In this document: positions 48,487 through 58,409 of the stretch, one piece after another
Position numbering within the stretch: the first letter of the stretch is position 1
Layout: each line of letters opens with the position of its first letter
From: Hyperoodon ampullatus
Lineage: Eukaryota > Chordata > Mammalia > Artiodactyla > Ziphiidae
NCBI GenBank assembly: GCA_949752795.1
Contig: OX457071.1
Location: 32,596,800-32,660,799, forward strand
DNA: 64,000 bases
Direction of reading: 5' to 3'
Position numbers and translations under genes: made by a program
Notes under the pieces: generated by a model
What the model saw: the letters and a program-made list of their open reading frames with translations, nothing else
Databases searched by the model: none
Told to the model about the DNA's origin: nothing

Positions 48487-48843
48487 GGACTTCCCTGGTG
48501 GCACAGTGGTTAGGAATCCACCTGCCAATGTAGGGGACACAGGTTCCAGCCCTGGTCCAGGAAGATCCCACATGCCCTGGAGCAACTAAGCCCATGCACC
48601 ACAACTACTGAGCCTGCGTTAGAGCCCGTGAACCACAGCTACTGAGCCCACATGCCACCACTACTGAAGCCCGTGCGCCTGGAGCCCATGCTTCACAACA
48701 AAGAGAAGCCACTTCAATGAGAAGCCTGTGCACTGCAACGAAGAGTAGCCCCCACTCACTGCAACTAGAGAAAACCCGTGTGCAGCAACAAAGACCCATG
48801 CAGCCAAAAATAAATAAATATGTATATATATATATTTTTTTTT
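48487..48843 (+). mobile_element. CHR-1-type (long) SINE
   Basis: Forward long form: 'gacttccctggtggcacagtgg' head, several 'accacaactactgagc' modules, 'agtagcccccactcactgcaactagagaaa', 'cagccaaaaataaataaata' tail with an AT repeat. The target duplication reads AATTTGAATATTCA before and AAATTGAATATTCA after (48844-48857). Confidence 0.93.
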
Positions 48844-48924
48844 AAATTGAATATTCAAATATCCTAACCATCTACAAAAGGTTTTATCATTATTCTGGTT
48901 ATAGAATTTTCTGTTTTTAGATTT

Positions 48925-49140
48925 ATTAATTCATTCAATAATGGTTTTTGGGTTTCCAGTTACTACCTGATATATGCCAGACACCATTTTACTACTGGGG
49001 ATACAACATAGTATGAAAGAGGCAGCAATTCTTACCTTCATGGTGCTTAAATACATAAGTATACAAACATATAAATATATAAATATATGTTCTTTATATA
49101 TCCTATAATATATGACAAATTAGTAAGAGAAAAGATGAGC
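48925..49140 (-). mobile_element. L2-like LINE 3' relic
   Basis: Reverse L2 tail: 'attaattcattcaataatggtttttgg', 'gatatatgccagacaccattttactactggggatacaac', 'gcaattcttaccttcatggtgctta'. Confidence 0.55.
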
Positions 49141-49266
49141 TAATAAAATATAGCATCAGGATTTAAACTGACAATTCACACAAAAACATAATAAGCATGT
49201 GGGAAATATTTCAGTAATCAAATGGAAATTTTTAAAAATGAAATACAAATTTCCACTTTCAAATTG

Positions 49267-49308
49267 GCAAAACATATATACATATATACATACATATATA
49301 TGTTTTGC
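49267..49308. repeat. Perfect 14-bp inverted repeat (hairpin-capable)
   Basis: GCAAAACATATATA at 49267-49280 pairs exactly with TATATATGTTTTGC at 49295-49308, leaving a 14-base loop. Confidence 0.85.
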
Positions 49309-49431
49309 TGTAGTTTATGAGAAAAAAATTGACAATATGTAGAAAGACTTAAAAACATGCATATTCCTTGATTCAGAAATTCTTGAACTAAGAATATGAC
49401 AAGAATTTTTATATTAAATTTGTTATTTTTA

Positions 49432-49602
49432 TTTATTTATTTGCTTGTGCAGGGTCTTAGTTGCTGCGTGTGGACTCCTTAGTTGTGGCATGCGAACTCA
49501 GTTGCAGATGCATGTGGGATCTAATTCCTGGCCAGAGATCAAACCCAGGTCCCCTGCACTGGGAGTTTGGAGTCTTAGCCACTGTGCCACCAGGGAAGTT
49601 CC
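49432..49602 (-). mobile_element. Short, divergent CHR-family SINE
   Basis: About 171 bp in reverse: (TTTA)n tail, 'gcagggtcttagttgctgcgtgtgg', 'gcatgtgggatctaattcctggccagagatcaaacc', 'gcactgggagtttggagtcttagccactgtgccaccagggaagttcc'. A perfect 16-bp target duplication, AAATTTGTTATTTTTA, is at 49416-49431 and 49603-49618. The 'gggagtttggagtcttagcc' variant marks a different subfamily from the others here. Confidence 0.88.
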
Positions 49603-49639
49603 AAATTTGTTATTTTTAAATTTGCTTGTTACTACCTTT

Positions 49640-50335
49640 TTTATTTTTTTCTTCCAGTTTTATTGAGATATAGCTGGCATACAGCACTGTATAAGTTTAA
49701 TGTGCACAGCATAATGATTACATATGTCATGAAATGTTTATCACAATAAGTTTGGTGAACATCGATCATCTCACATAGATACAAAATTAAGCAAATAAAA
49801 TTTTTTTTCTTGTAGTGAGAACTCTTGGCTTTACTCTCTTAATAATTTTCATACATAACATACAGCAGTGACAGTTATATTTATCATATTGTACATTGCA
49901 TCTCTTGTACTTATTTATCTTATAACTGAAAGTACATACATTTTGACTGCCTTCAGCCATTTCTCCCTACCCTCATGCCCCAACTCTGGTAACCACAAAT
50001 CCGATCTCTTTTCTGTGAGTTTGTTTGTTTGTTTTTCAAGTATTAATATAATTGACCTATAACACTATGATAGTTCCTGTTATACAACATAGTGATTTAC
50101 TATTTCTGTATATTTCAAAATGATCACCACTGTAAGTCTAGTTATATGTCACCATACAAAGATATTACATAGTTATTGATTATATTACCCACTCTGTATT
50201 TTTCATACCCACGATTCACTGATTTTGCAACTGGAAGTATGTACCTCTTAATCTCCCTCAACTATTTCTTTCCTCCCCTCATCCCTCTCCCCTTTGGCAA
50301 TCACCTGTTTATTCTCTGGGCCTTGCAGTCTGTCT
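49640..50335 (-). mobile_element. Old L1 3' UTR
   Basis: Reverse L1M-type 3' end: 'ccagttttattgagatatagctggcatacagcactgtataagtttaa', 'acatatgtcatgaaatgtttatcac', 'gtgacagttatatttatcatattgtacattgcatc', 'ccctggcaatcacc'-like end near 50300. The SINE at 49432 lies next to, not inside, it. Confidence 0.82.
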
Positions 50336-50384
50336 GTCACTAGATCCACCACTCTTAACCAGCCATTGTCCTAAGTTGCCTCTC

Positions 50385-50690
50385 CATGAAAGAATACAAG
50401 AATGCTCCTTGAAACATTGTAACAACAAAAGAAAGCAGAAAGGAAATTGTATACTCAACAGTAGCAGGTGAGTTAAATAAATTATGACTTATCCATACAC
50501 AATGGAAGACTAGTCAGCTTTTAAAATGTTTTGTATTATATTTGCTGACAGGATATATTGTTGTAGTTTTTTAAAGTGTACTCAAAAATATGTATTCAGT
50601 GGGATTCCATTATGAGGATAGTGAGATTTTAACCTTTTTGTTTTGTTTTATTTGCTTTTATTTATTTTTCCTCAATGAAAATAACTTGCT
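50385..50690 (+). mobile_element. Possible L1-like 3' relic
   Basis: 'gttaaataaattatgacttatccatacacaatggaagactagtcagc' and 'ggattccattatgagg' resemble the C-terminal ORF2/3' part of old L1 or HAL1 elements. Too short and diverged for a firm call. Confidence 0.35.
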
Positions 50691-50692
<2 letters not shown>

Positions 50693-50723
<31 letters not shown>

Positions 50724-50745
50724 TATTATTATTATTATTATTATA
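50693..50745. repeat. (AAT)n/(ATT)n microsatellite forming a 42-bp palindrome
   Basis: AAT units run to the centre at 50723/50724 and are followed by ATT units. 50703-50723 is the exact reverse complement of 50724-50744. Confidence 0.93.
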
Positions 50746-51813
50746 TACTTATAACCTGTAGTCCATGCCTGGCTTTTACAGTTAAGATTCTGGTGCCAAA
50801 ATTGGGCAATAATACTACATTATATACAGAAGTCTGCCTTATTAAAGCTTTCAGACTGGAGGTGTTACACTTTTAACATGAATCAATTTAATGTAAATAT
50901 CTTATATATATTTTAAAGGGTCTGAAAGAGAAGTACCTTTCTAAACATACCTATGTAGTTTGCTGGCAAAAATTCCTAAAATATCTTTTACCCATTAAAA
51001 TCTCAAGAGGACTACACAAAGTAACTTAGTGGCTGGACTGCAAAAAGCCATAATGAACTTAATATTATTGCTTTCCAAAATATAGACCAATTCTTAATAG
51101 ATTATTTTACAATAGGAAGTGCCTTTGGGGTCAGTATAACAAAATTAAGATCAGTTTATAAAGCCTTACAAAAGGTCTGGTGGCAGCATTAAAATGTCCA
51201 GTGTAATTATTTGTAAGTTCTTTTACTGACACATAATTTTCCTTCCCAAGCTTGGTTTGTAATGAAGTGGACTGACAGATCTCTGACTTTTCTTCCAGAA
51301 ATTGCATTTGTATTGTGCTATTTTCCTAATATATATAAAGGCTACTTAAACTTATCTTAGTCAAAGTCAAACTTAAAGTTGTTAGAGCTGAGATGGGAGA
51401 CTGCTCAAAGTTTGTCTTCAGTTATTTAATCTGAAATTAGTTATTGAGGCAAATTCAAAGATAGTCATCATGCTGTCAGCTCCAATGGGCAGGAGATCCT
51501 TCAGTGGCTTACTTTTCTTAATAACCTTCTCTACACAATCCAGATTGAGACCCCTGCTACCCAAGGAGGAGTCTGCCAGTCCATCTCTTTACATCTTCAG
51601 GAGTTTGGTTTCTGGTTGGTCTTTGTTCTGAAATCTAGCATCCTTCTTACCTTCCCCTTAATGTTCAAGGCTGGCTAAAGCAGATGCTACTTTTATCACA
51701 TGGTGTAGTCTAATGCAGAGATTGGTCAAACAATTTTGAACATCTAAGGGCATATGTATAGCATCAAAAAATTGAAATTAAAATGACATTGAGATTTAAT
51801 AACCAGGTCCTTT
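50746..51813. other. Unique sequence, nothing recognised
   Basis: No repeat or gene was recognised over this kilobase. Confidence 0.4.
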
Positions 51814-51827
51814 AGAAATACACCTCC

Positions 51828-52186
51828 ATGACTTCCCTGGTGGAGCAGTGGTTAAGAATCCGCTTGCCAATGAAGGGGACACAGGTTTGAGCCCTGGTCT
51901 GGGAAGATCCCACATGCCGTGGAGCAACAAAGCCCCGTGGGCCACAACTACTGAGCCTGCACTCTAGAGCCTGCAAGCCACAACTACTGAGCTTGCGTGC
52001 CACAACTACTGAAACCCATGAACCTAGAGCCCATGCTCCACAACAAGAGAAGCCGCCCCAATGAGAAGCCAGTGCACTGCAACAAAGAGTAGCCCCCGCT
52101 CGCTGCAACTAGAGAAAGCCCATGTGCAGCAACAAAACCCAACACAGCCAAAAATAAATAAATAAATTTATTTTAAAAAGAAGAAA
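51828..52186 (+). mobile_element. CHR-1-type (long) SINE
   Basis: Forward long form: 'tgacttccctggtggagcagtgg', repeated 'ccacaactactgagc' modules, 'gtagcccccgctcgctgcaactagag', 'cagccaaaaataaataaataaa' tail. The imperfect target duplication is AGAAATACACCT at 51814-51825 and AGAAGTACCCCT at 52187-52198. Confidence 0.92.
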
Positions 52187-52198
52187 AGAAGTACCCCT

Positions 52199-54240
52199 TA
52201 GGTTTTTTCTACAGTGAATTTTACTAAAGATAATAAACACTCCCTTCAGTGCCTTGTTTTTAAAAATAAAGCATATTACAATGCCTCAGAATGATTTGTA
52301 TCAATAAATATGTTTATAATTAAATACATAAATATTATGAAAATGCACTTTATATTCTGAGTTGTTTCATATTTGTAAACAAAAAAATCTTGAGGATGTC
52401 TGGGCAGTCCCATATTCATTGTCATAGCACTGCTCACCAGGATTTGGAATTGATTTCTTGTTAAGAAAAGATTTTCTAAGAGAAAGCCTAAAAGAAAATT
52501 TATTCCTAAAGTAGGATAAGAAAGGCCTCTGATTTATAGGGAAACTACTGGAAGAGTTGACTTGAGTTATGTGAAGGTCTGAGGATGTGTGGAAGCTATT
52601 GATCAGAACTGATATCAGTTTTCAATATTAGACATCTTTTCTGCTGGCTCTCGAAGTGAAAACCTTTCCCTGGTCTTGAGATCTGCCTGTTGCTATGCTT
52701 GGGTAGAAGAAATAATTACTTCTGAGAACAGCTCTTTTACAATTTCTGACCAAATTTTTTGTTCCTTCTATGACTTCTATGTTGATTACTCTATTTTCCA
52801 ACTCTTAAAAATAAAAGATCAATGATAATATTTCTCTTCTCTCCATTGGTGTGTGGCTAGCCTTCCAAAGAAAAAACTGGCTCCCATTAGTAAAAGATAT
52901 ATTTAGAGAGAAGTTGGATTCTTTCTTATTTTTACTTGAAAAAACTGTGTATCAAAAAAGTAAAAGTTATGGTCAACTTTCAGTGCTAAAACAGATATGG
53001 CTGGAAAAGAAAAGCATACATTTTAATATAGTCACAAGAACCCAGTCTGTCAAAAAATTCCTAAATTTCATCATCGGCTGTTTTTCACATGTCAATTCAT
53101 GGATGAAGGGTATATTGTACATAAATAGTCCATGCTGAGTGAAGCAGTTAAGTAACAATAGTAACCCACTTAATATTAGTCAAAGGAGTAGCTTCCCACA
53201 GGAAGGATTGTACTGGACTTGAAGTCATCACTCTAGTCATTTAAATTGACATTGGGTAAAGCATCAGAGGACAGACAGTAGAGAATACACCTTCACTGGC
53301 AGAAAGAAGGGGTGGAGAGAAGGCGTAAGAAAAATAAAGACAGATTAAACTTACTGAGAGGTTTATGGTATGAAATTTATTTTTCTGATTCTTAAAGAAA
53401 ATTTAAATGATATATAATTTTATGCTTCTGTACTTTTATTGTTGTCTAGTATTACCTAATTTTTCTTTAAATGAAATACATGAGGCAAATGACTTGTGGG
53501 AGAAATTTGTTATGGTCTGGCAGCTCAATCTGCTTGAATGTTTTGAGATCTTCTACCTGAGATGTGTACATAAAACTTAACTGTACATGTAAATGTCATA
53601 AATAATGTTTTATCCAATTTACTGTTATTAAAGATTCCCTTAAGATTTAAGAGTTTAATCACTGTACTTCTCCTCCACCATTATGGTGTGCCTCACATCA
53701 ATTACTTAATTCTAAGCATAGATTTCTACTCTTAGAAGCTTTATTGAAGTCCCCTAGTCAAAAAAAAAAAATCCATATTGGAATGTTAGTGGTAAACCTC
53801 AGTTGCATAAATAATGGTGATCCTGTGTAATGAATAATTTAGCCACACTTTAAAAATAATTCATCAGCAACATGTGAGTAGGAAACAGGATGAAGTACTA
53901 GCATATGACTGCTATCCAGATATTACTACATGCAGAATGTTGCATTTTATGACATCACTTTGTTAAACTATGCTTCCTTGTCCTTATGGGCTCCATCAAC
54001 AATCAATAGTTTTAGAAAGCCATAGCACTGTGATCTCACTCAAGCTTGAACAGGTGAAATTTGAGTAAGCGTAGTTCAATCAGTGATCTGTTACCAGCAA
54101 CTAAATCTAGAACCTGGGTACATTGATGGACAAGATTATAGCCAATTCCCAATCTGCTAGTTAACCATTATCTTTCTAGTATAAATCCGGCACCACCTTT
54201 GAGTTTATGTATCTGTCCTCCTCTAGCTTGATATCTAACT
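52199..54240. other. Unique sequence, nothing recognised
   Basis: About 2 kb without a recognisable element. The frame at 52851-53138 is 95 codons but shows no family resemblance and overlaps a minus-strand frame. Confidence 0.4.
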
Positions 54241-54267
54241 CAGTGGTTCTCAATTAGGGGTGACTAT

Positions 54268-54301
<34 letters not shown>

Positions 54302-54492
54302 CACCTCCCACCTCATCCCTGGGTTACACTTGACAATGCCTGGAGGCATTTTTAGTTGTCACTCTGGGTGGGAGAGTATCTAGTGGGTAGAGGTCACAGA
54401 TGTTGCTCTATATTCTACAAAGCACAGGACAACCCTCACAGTGAAAGTCTTCTGACCCAAAATGCACATAAGTGCCTACAATGAGAGCCCCT
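54241..54492 (+). mobile_element. hAT-Charlie element (MER5/MER20-like) interrupted by a CA repeat
   Basis: Starts with the terminal-repeat sequence CAGTGGTTCTCAATTAGGGG. After a CA microsatellite it continues 'cttgacaatgcctggaggcatttttagttgtcactctggg', 'gtatctagtgggtagaggtcacagatgttgctctatattctacaaagcacaggacaaccctcacag', 'acccaaaatgcacataagtgcc'. The right terminal repeat is decayed. Confidence 0.85.
54269..54300. repeat. (CA)n microsatellite inside the hAT element
   Basis: About 16 pure CA units replace the part of the element that normally follows the left terminal repeat. Confidence 0.95.
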
Positions 54493-54989
54493 TGTGACTT
54501 ACTCAAGGGTCCTCATCCTTCATTAGAGACAAAACCCTGGATGGTTTTAGGGTTCCATCCGACTTGTTTTAAGCTATGAGAAAATCTTTAGGAAACAAAA
54601 GTGTTGCAAAAACCCTACCATTCTAGATTAGACCATATAAACTCGGAGTCTAAGAAGGACATGGCAGTTGATACATACAAGTTAGGCAGTCAGGGTCTTG
54701 TGTGTCATGTGCTGCCGGTTTTAAGGGAGCAGACCCTGTCCACCTCCAGGAACTTGAAGCCAGGCAGGAGCAAAGGTCTACTGGTATCAGAGCTGCTAAT
54801 AAAAATTAATTCTCTTTTAAAAAGAGAAGCCAGAAATCTAGTTTTTTTTTTAATGTGAAGTCCCCTATATTTTAAATGTTTTTGGTTCTATTTTTAACAG
54901 ACCAGAAAGGCCAAACAAAATACACCTGGGGATCAAATTCAGTCTTCTCACCATCAGTTTTTTAACCTCTCTTCCCCGTTCTGATTTTC
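54493..54989. other. Unassigned sequence, possibly LTR-like
   Basis: 54580-54850 has a moderately GC-rich part followed by 'gctgctaataaaaattaattctc', which could be an LTR polyadenylation region, but no terminal TG/CA pair or duplication is seen. Confidence 0.3.
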
Positions 54990-55120
54990 ATGGGGGTATT
55001 CATTCATTCATTCCGTTCACTTAACAGACACTAATTGAGAATCTATTATGTTGATGGTGGGAAAATAACAAGGATTATACAGGAGCACACAGAATTCTTC
55101 ACTTTTCTGAAGTGGTGAGT
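54990..55120 (-). mobile_element. L2-like LINE 3' relic
   Basis: 'tattcattcattcattccgttcacttaacagacactaattgagaatctattatg' followed by 'aacaaggattatacaggagc' is consistent with a reverse L2 3' end. Confidence 0.45.
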
Positions 55121-55509
55121 TTCTTGTTCACTGTCTATCTTTCACTGAGGATCAAGCTGACTCTTTTATGATTCTTAGTCATGTGTTTTGAATTAATTGA
55201 TCAATTGATTGATTGACCTCATTTCATTCCCTTAGCAACTCTTCCTATTACAATGGAAATATATACCTGGATCTCTTATTCCCGAATTAGCAACTCAGAG
55301 CAACTCAGGGACAGTGCTTTGAAAATTAAAAGTACTAAATTTAATGGCTTAGAGATGTTCTACTCAACAATTCATATCTTCCATCTCTTCTTCATTTTCT
55401 TCAACTCATTTTTTTTATTTTTAACTTACGGCCATCTCTATTTTATCACAACTAAATGACTTATGGACTTAGGACTAAATATTTTAAAACTACTTTACTT
55501 TGGTCCCAT
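55121..55509. other. Unique sequence, nothing recognised
   Basis: Includes a run of ATTGAT-like units at 55194-55217; otherwise nothing identifiable. Confidence 0.35.
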
Positions 55510-55985
55510 TCCAGGCACAGCACTCTTAAAACCCTTAGAAACCCCTAAACAATAAGAGTGATAAAGTGTCCTGATGTTCATAACAAACCCCTTTCCACTA
55601 CACTTGAGTTTATGTTACTGAGGTGACTTTTGGAAAGAATCTAAGGAAGGGGTTTGGTTGCCAGGGGAACAAACCATGTGATTAGTGGGTTGGAACTTTC
55701 AGTCCCACCCCCTTGTCCTCCAGGAGGAGAGAGAGGCTGGAGGTTGAATTAATCGCCAGTGGCCAAAGATTTAATCAATCATGCTTACATAATGAAACCT
55801 CCATAAAAACCCAGAAGGATGAACGTGGGCAAGCTTACGGGTGAGTGAACACATGGGGATGGGGGGAGTACAGAGAAAGCATAGAAGCTCTGAGCCCCTA
55901 CCCACATACCTTGACCTCTTCATCTCAATGTTCATCTGTATCTTTTATAATACTGTTTAAAATAAACTGGTAAACATAAAAAAAA
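55510..55985 (+). mobile_element. Probable ancient LTR, family not assigned
   Basis: The order 'ggggtttggttgccaggggaacaaaccatgtgattagtgggttggaactttcag', 'gaggctggaggttgaattaatcgccagtggcc', 'aatgaaacctccataaaaaccc', 'gtgagtgaacacatgggg', 'ctttTATAATactgtttaaaataaactggtaa' is one I recognise as a recurrent mammalian LTR-type repeat, with a TATA-like and AATAAA-like 3' part. No duplication is visible. Confidence 0.55.
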
Positions 55986-56109
55986 TTTTTTTTAATGAAA
56001 GTATTTTAAAGAGTACAAACAGATTCTGGTAGAATGAGAATTTTGTCTCTAAAATCAATGTCATTTGCATAGACCCTGTTATACTGATTTGTGTGTTTGG
56101 GGCTATGTC

Positions 56110-56302
56110 CTAAGAACCTCGTACCTAATAACTCATCTGATTCTTTCAACAATCCTGGGAGATTATTTTCATTTTGTAGATGAGGAAACTGAGTTATAGA
56201 TAAGTTAAGGGACTTGATCATTATCACACAGCTGGTAAGTTTTGAAGCCAGAATCTGAATCCTGGCCATCTGTAAAAGCCATTGCTCTTCATCATTATGC
56301 CA
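56110..56302 (-). mobile_element. MIR SINE
   Basis: Reverse MIR: 'taataactcatctgattctttcaacaatcctggg', 'ttcattttgtagatgaggaaactgagttatagataagttaaggg', 'tcacacagctggtaagttttgaagcc'. A frame at 56006-56269 on the minus strand is the MIR read in one frame. Confidence 0.85.
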
Positions 56303-56437
56303 TAAAGATCAACAGAATAAACATGTGGACTTAAAGTTGGGATAGGAGGGCAAAACTAGACGAAAGAACAAGTTCTGCACTTCACCCTTCCCAGCTAGTC
56401 TCTGTAGAGTTTAATTCTTGCTCTATCTTCAGGCTCT

Positions 56438-56439
<2 letters not shown>

Positions 56440-56473
<34 letters not shown>

Positions 56474-56495
56474 TGCATGCACGCACACACACACA
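56440..56495. repeat. (CA)n microsatellite with GCAT/GCAC interruption
   Basis: Pure CA units at 56440-56470, then 'gcatgcatgcacg', then CA units again. Confidence 0.95.
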
Positions 56496-57825
56496 ACATT
56501 CATATGGAGTCAGACGTCAGACCTCTAAAAAGCTTACATTCTGGATGACCCAGAGCCACAGCGCTGAGTCTGAGCCACATTTCTCCTCTCTGCGAGGCTG
56601 TGTTAACACTGGCTATCTATCCTCACTCCGTGATGGTGAGAATTAGGTTAAGTAATTTTTGTCTTCCACACTCTCTTCCAAGTAATTAACCCAATTTATA
56701 CACAATTTTATCTTTTAAAACTAACACCGTCATCAACGGCAATTGTTATTTAGCTCAAATCCAGACTACTGAATCTCTTGTATATTTGCAAATTTTTAAC
56801 AATTAAATTTCTCTACTTGCAAGTTTCAATTTTAGATAAGAAAAAAATAACCTTGAAAAGAGGTTAAGAGTAGTATTCTTGTGTAAGATTATTTTTTACC
56901 TAATTTAGAAAACCCACTTAAATAAGTATGCATTCTAAAAATATGAAAGAAACAAGACATTTTTTGTTTTGCTTTTTTTATAGTAGTGTGTATATGTTAA
57001 TTCCAAACTCCTAATTTGTTCCGTCCCCACCCAAGACTTATTTTTGAATTAAAGCTTATTCTCAGGCAATTCAATGAAAGAATTTTCTTAAAAAAACCAA
57101 AAAAACACTGTTTCTGTATAGTAAAGGGGACTCATTGCATTAGTTGCCTACAGTATTAAGAAACTAATAGTTGTTTTTTATGCTTTTCAAGCCTCTTAAT
57201 TTGGTAAACATATAATTGAAAAGCAAAATTTCACAATAAAGTAATATAATTTAGTTCATGTTGTTATGGGAAAGTAAAGGGTTTCCTCCTACTTTAGTTT
57301 ATTAATTTTCAAATAATGTTTACAGGCTTGTAATAATAGTTCTTTACAAGGTAGTAAATATACAGTTATCCAGACTGTCTGGGTTGAAAACTAATTACCG
57401 TTAGGAACTGAAACATTTAGGCTTGTTATTTCTGCAAATCAAACGACTCCAAATACAATATTCATTTTAAATCCAATGTGCAATGATCCAGGGATAGCCT
57501 CTCAATGCAAACCATAATCTGAAACATCTCTCTTTCTTATTATTGTTGGTAAGCAAGCTAACTGGAACTTTAAAATGTGGCTTGAAAAACAGAAGATGGG
57601 GAGACAGGTAATGAAAGCAACAATTTGACAGAACAAAAGAAAAAAATGAAGCTATTCAAAAAATTAAAAGTTTCTTTCAATGCAAATTTGCGGAAAGGGG
57701 GACAGGAAGCAAATACAGTATCTAAAGGAAAATATCAAACACTATACAAATTAGGAGGTATGTCCAAGACTAAGTGAACAGGGTTTTCTATAATTCTCAT
57801 TGACACTGCTTGCTGTAAATCCTTT
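56496..57825. other. Mostly unique sequence with one tiny L1 fragment
   Basis: 56960-57030 ('gctttttttatagtagtgtgtatatgttaattccaaactcctaatttg') is a short reverse L1 3' UTR piece. Nothing else is identified. Confidence 0.45.
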
Positions 57826-57839
57826 TCCAGTGATTTTTT

Positions 57840-58122
57840 AAATTTTTATTTATTTATTTTTGGCTGTGTTGGGTTTTCGTTTCTGTGCGAGGGCTTTCTC
57901 TAGTTGCGACAAGCGGGGGCCTCTCCCCATCACGGTATGCGGGCCTCTCACTATCACGGCCTCTCTTGTTGCAGAGCACAGGCTCCAGATGCGCAGGATC
58001 AGTAGTTGTGGTTCACAGACTAGTTGCTCCGCGGCACGTGGGATCTTCCCAGACCAGGGCTCGAACCTGTGTCCCCTGCATTAGCAGGCAGATTCTCAAC
58101 CACTGCGCCACCAGGGAAGCCC
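57840..58122 (-). mobile_element. CHR SINE, intermediate-length form
   Basis: Reverse copy: (TTTA)n tail, 'ttggctgtgttgggttttcgtttctgtgcg', 'atgcgggcctctcactatcacggcc', head ending 'ccaccagggaagccc'. A perfect 14-bp target duplication, TCCAGTGATTTTTT, is at 57826-57839 and 58123-58136. Confidence 0.93.
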
Positions 58123-58182
58123 TCCAGTGATTTTTTTAAACAGAGCCACAATTTTAAATTAGTGTTAACATAAGGTAAAGTA

Positions 58183-58397
58183 CGGGGGCTTCCATGGTGG
58201 CGCAGTGGTTGAGAGTCCGCCTGCCGATGCAGGGGACGCGGGTTCGTGCCCCGGTCCGGGAGGATCCCGCGTGCCGCGGAGCGGCTGGGCCCGTGAGCCA
58301 TGGCCGCTGAGCTTGTGCGTCTGGAGCCTGTGCTCCACAACGGGAGAGGCCACAACAGTGAGAGGCCCGCGTACCGCAAAAAAAAAAACAAAAAACG
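58183..58397 (+). mobile_element. CHR-2-type SINE, CpG-rich copy
   Basis: Forward full-length copy close to consensus and retaining many CpG sites ('cgcgtgccgcggagcgg'). It ends 'gcccgcgtaccgc' and an A tail with one C. A perfect 12-bp target duplication, TAAGGTAAAGTA, is at 58171-58182 and 58398-58409. Sits 60 bp from the reverse copy at 57840. Confidence 0.95.
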
Positions 58398-58409
58398 TAA
58401 GGTAAAGTA

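Noticed and set aside
52851..53138. A 95-codon plus-strand frame
   Set aside because: No recognised domain, no splice or promoter support, and a minus-strand frame overlaps it; chance is the simplest explanation.
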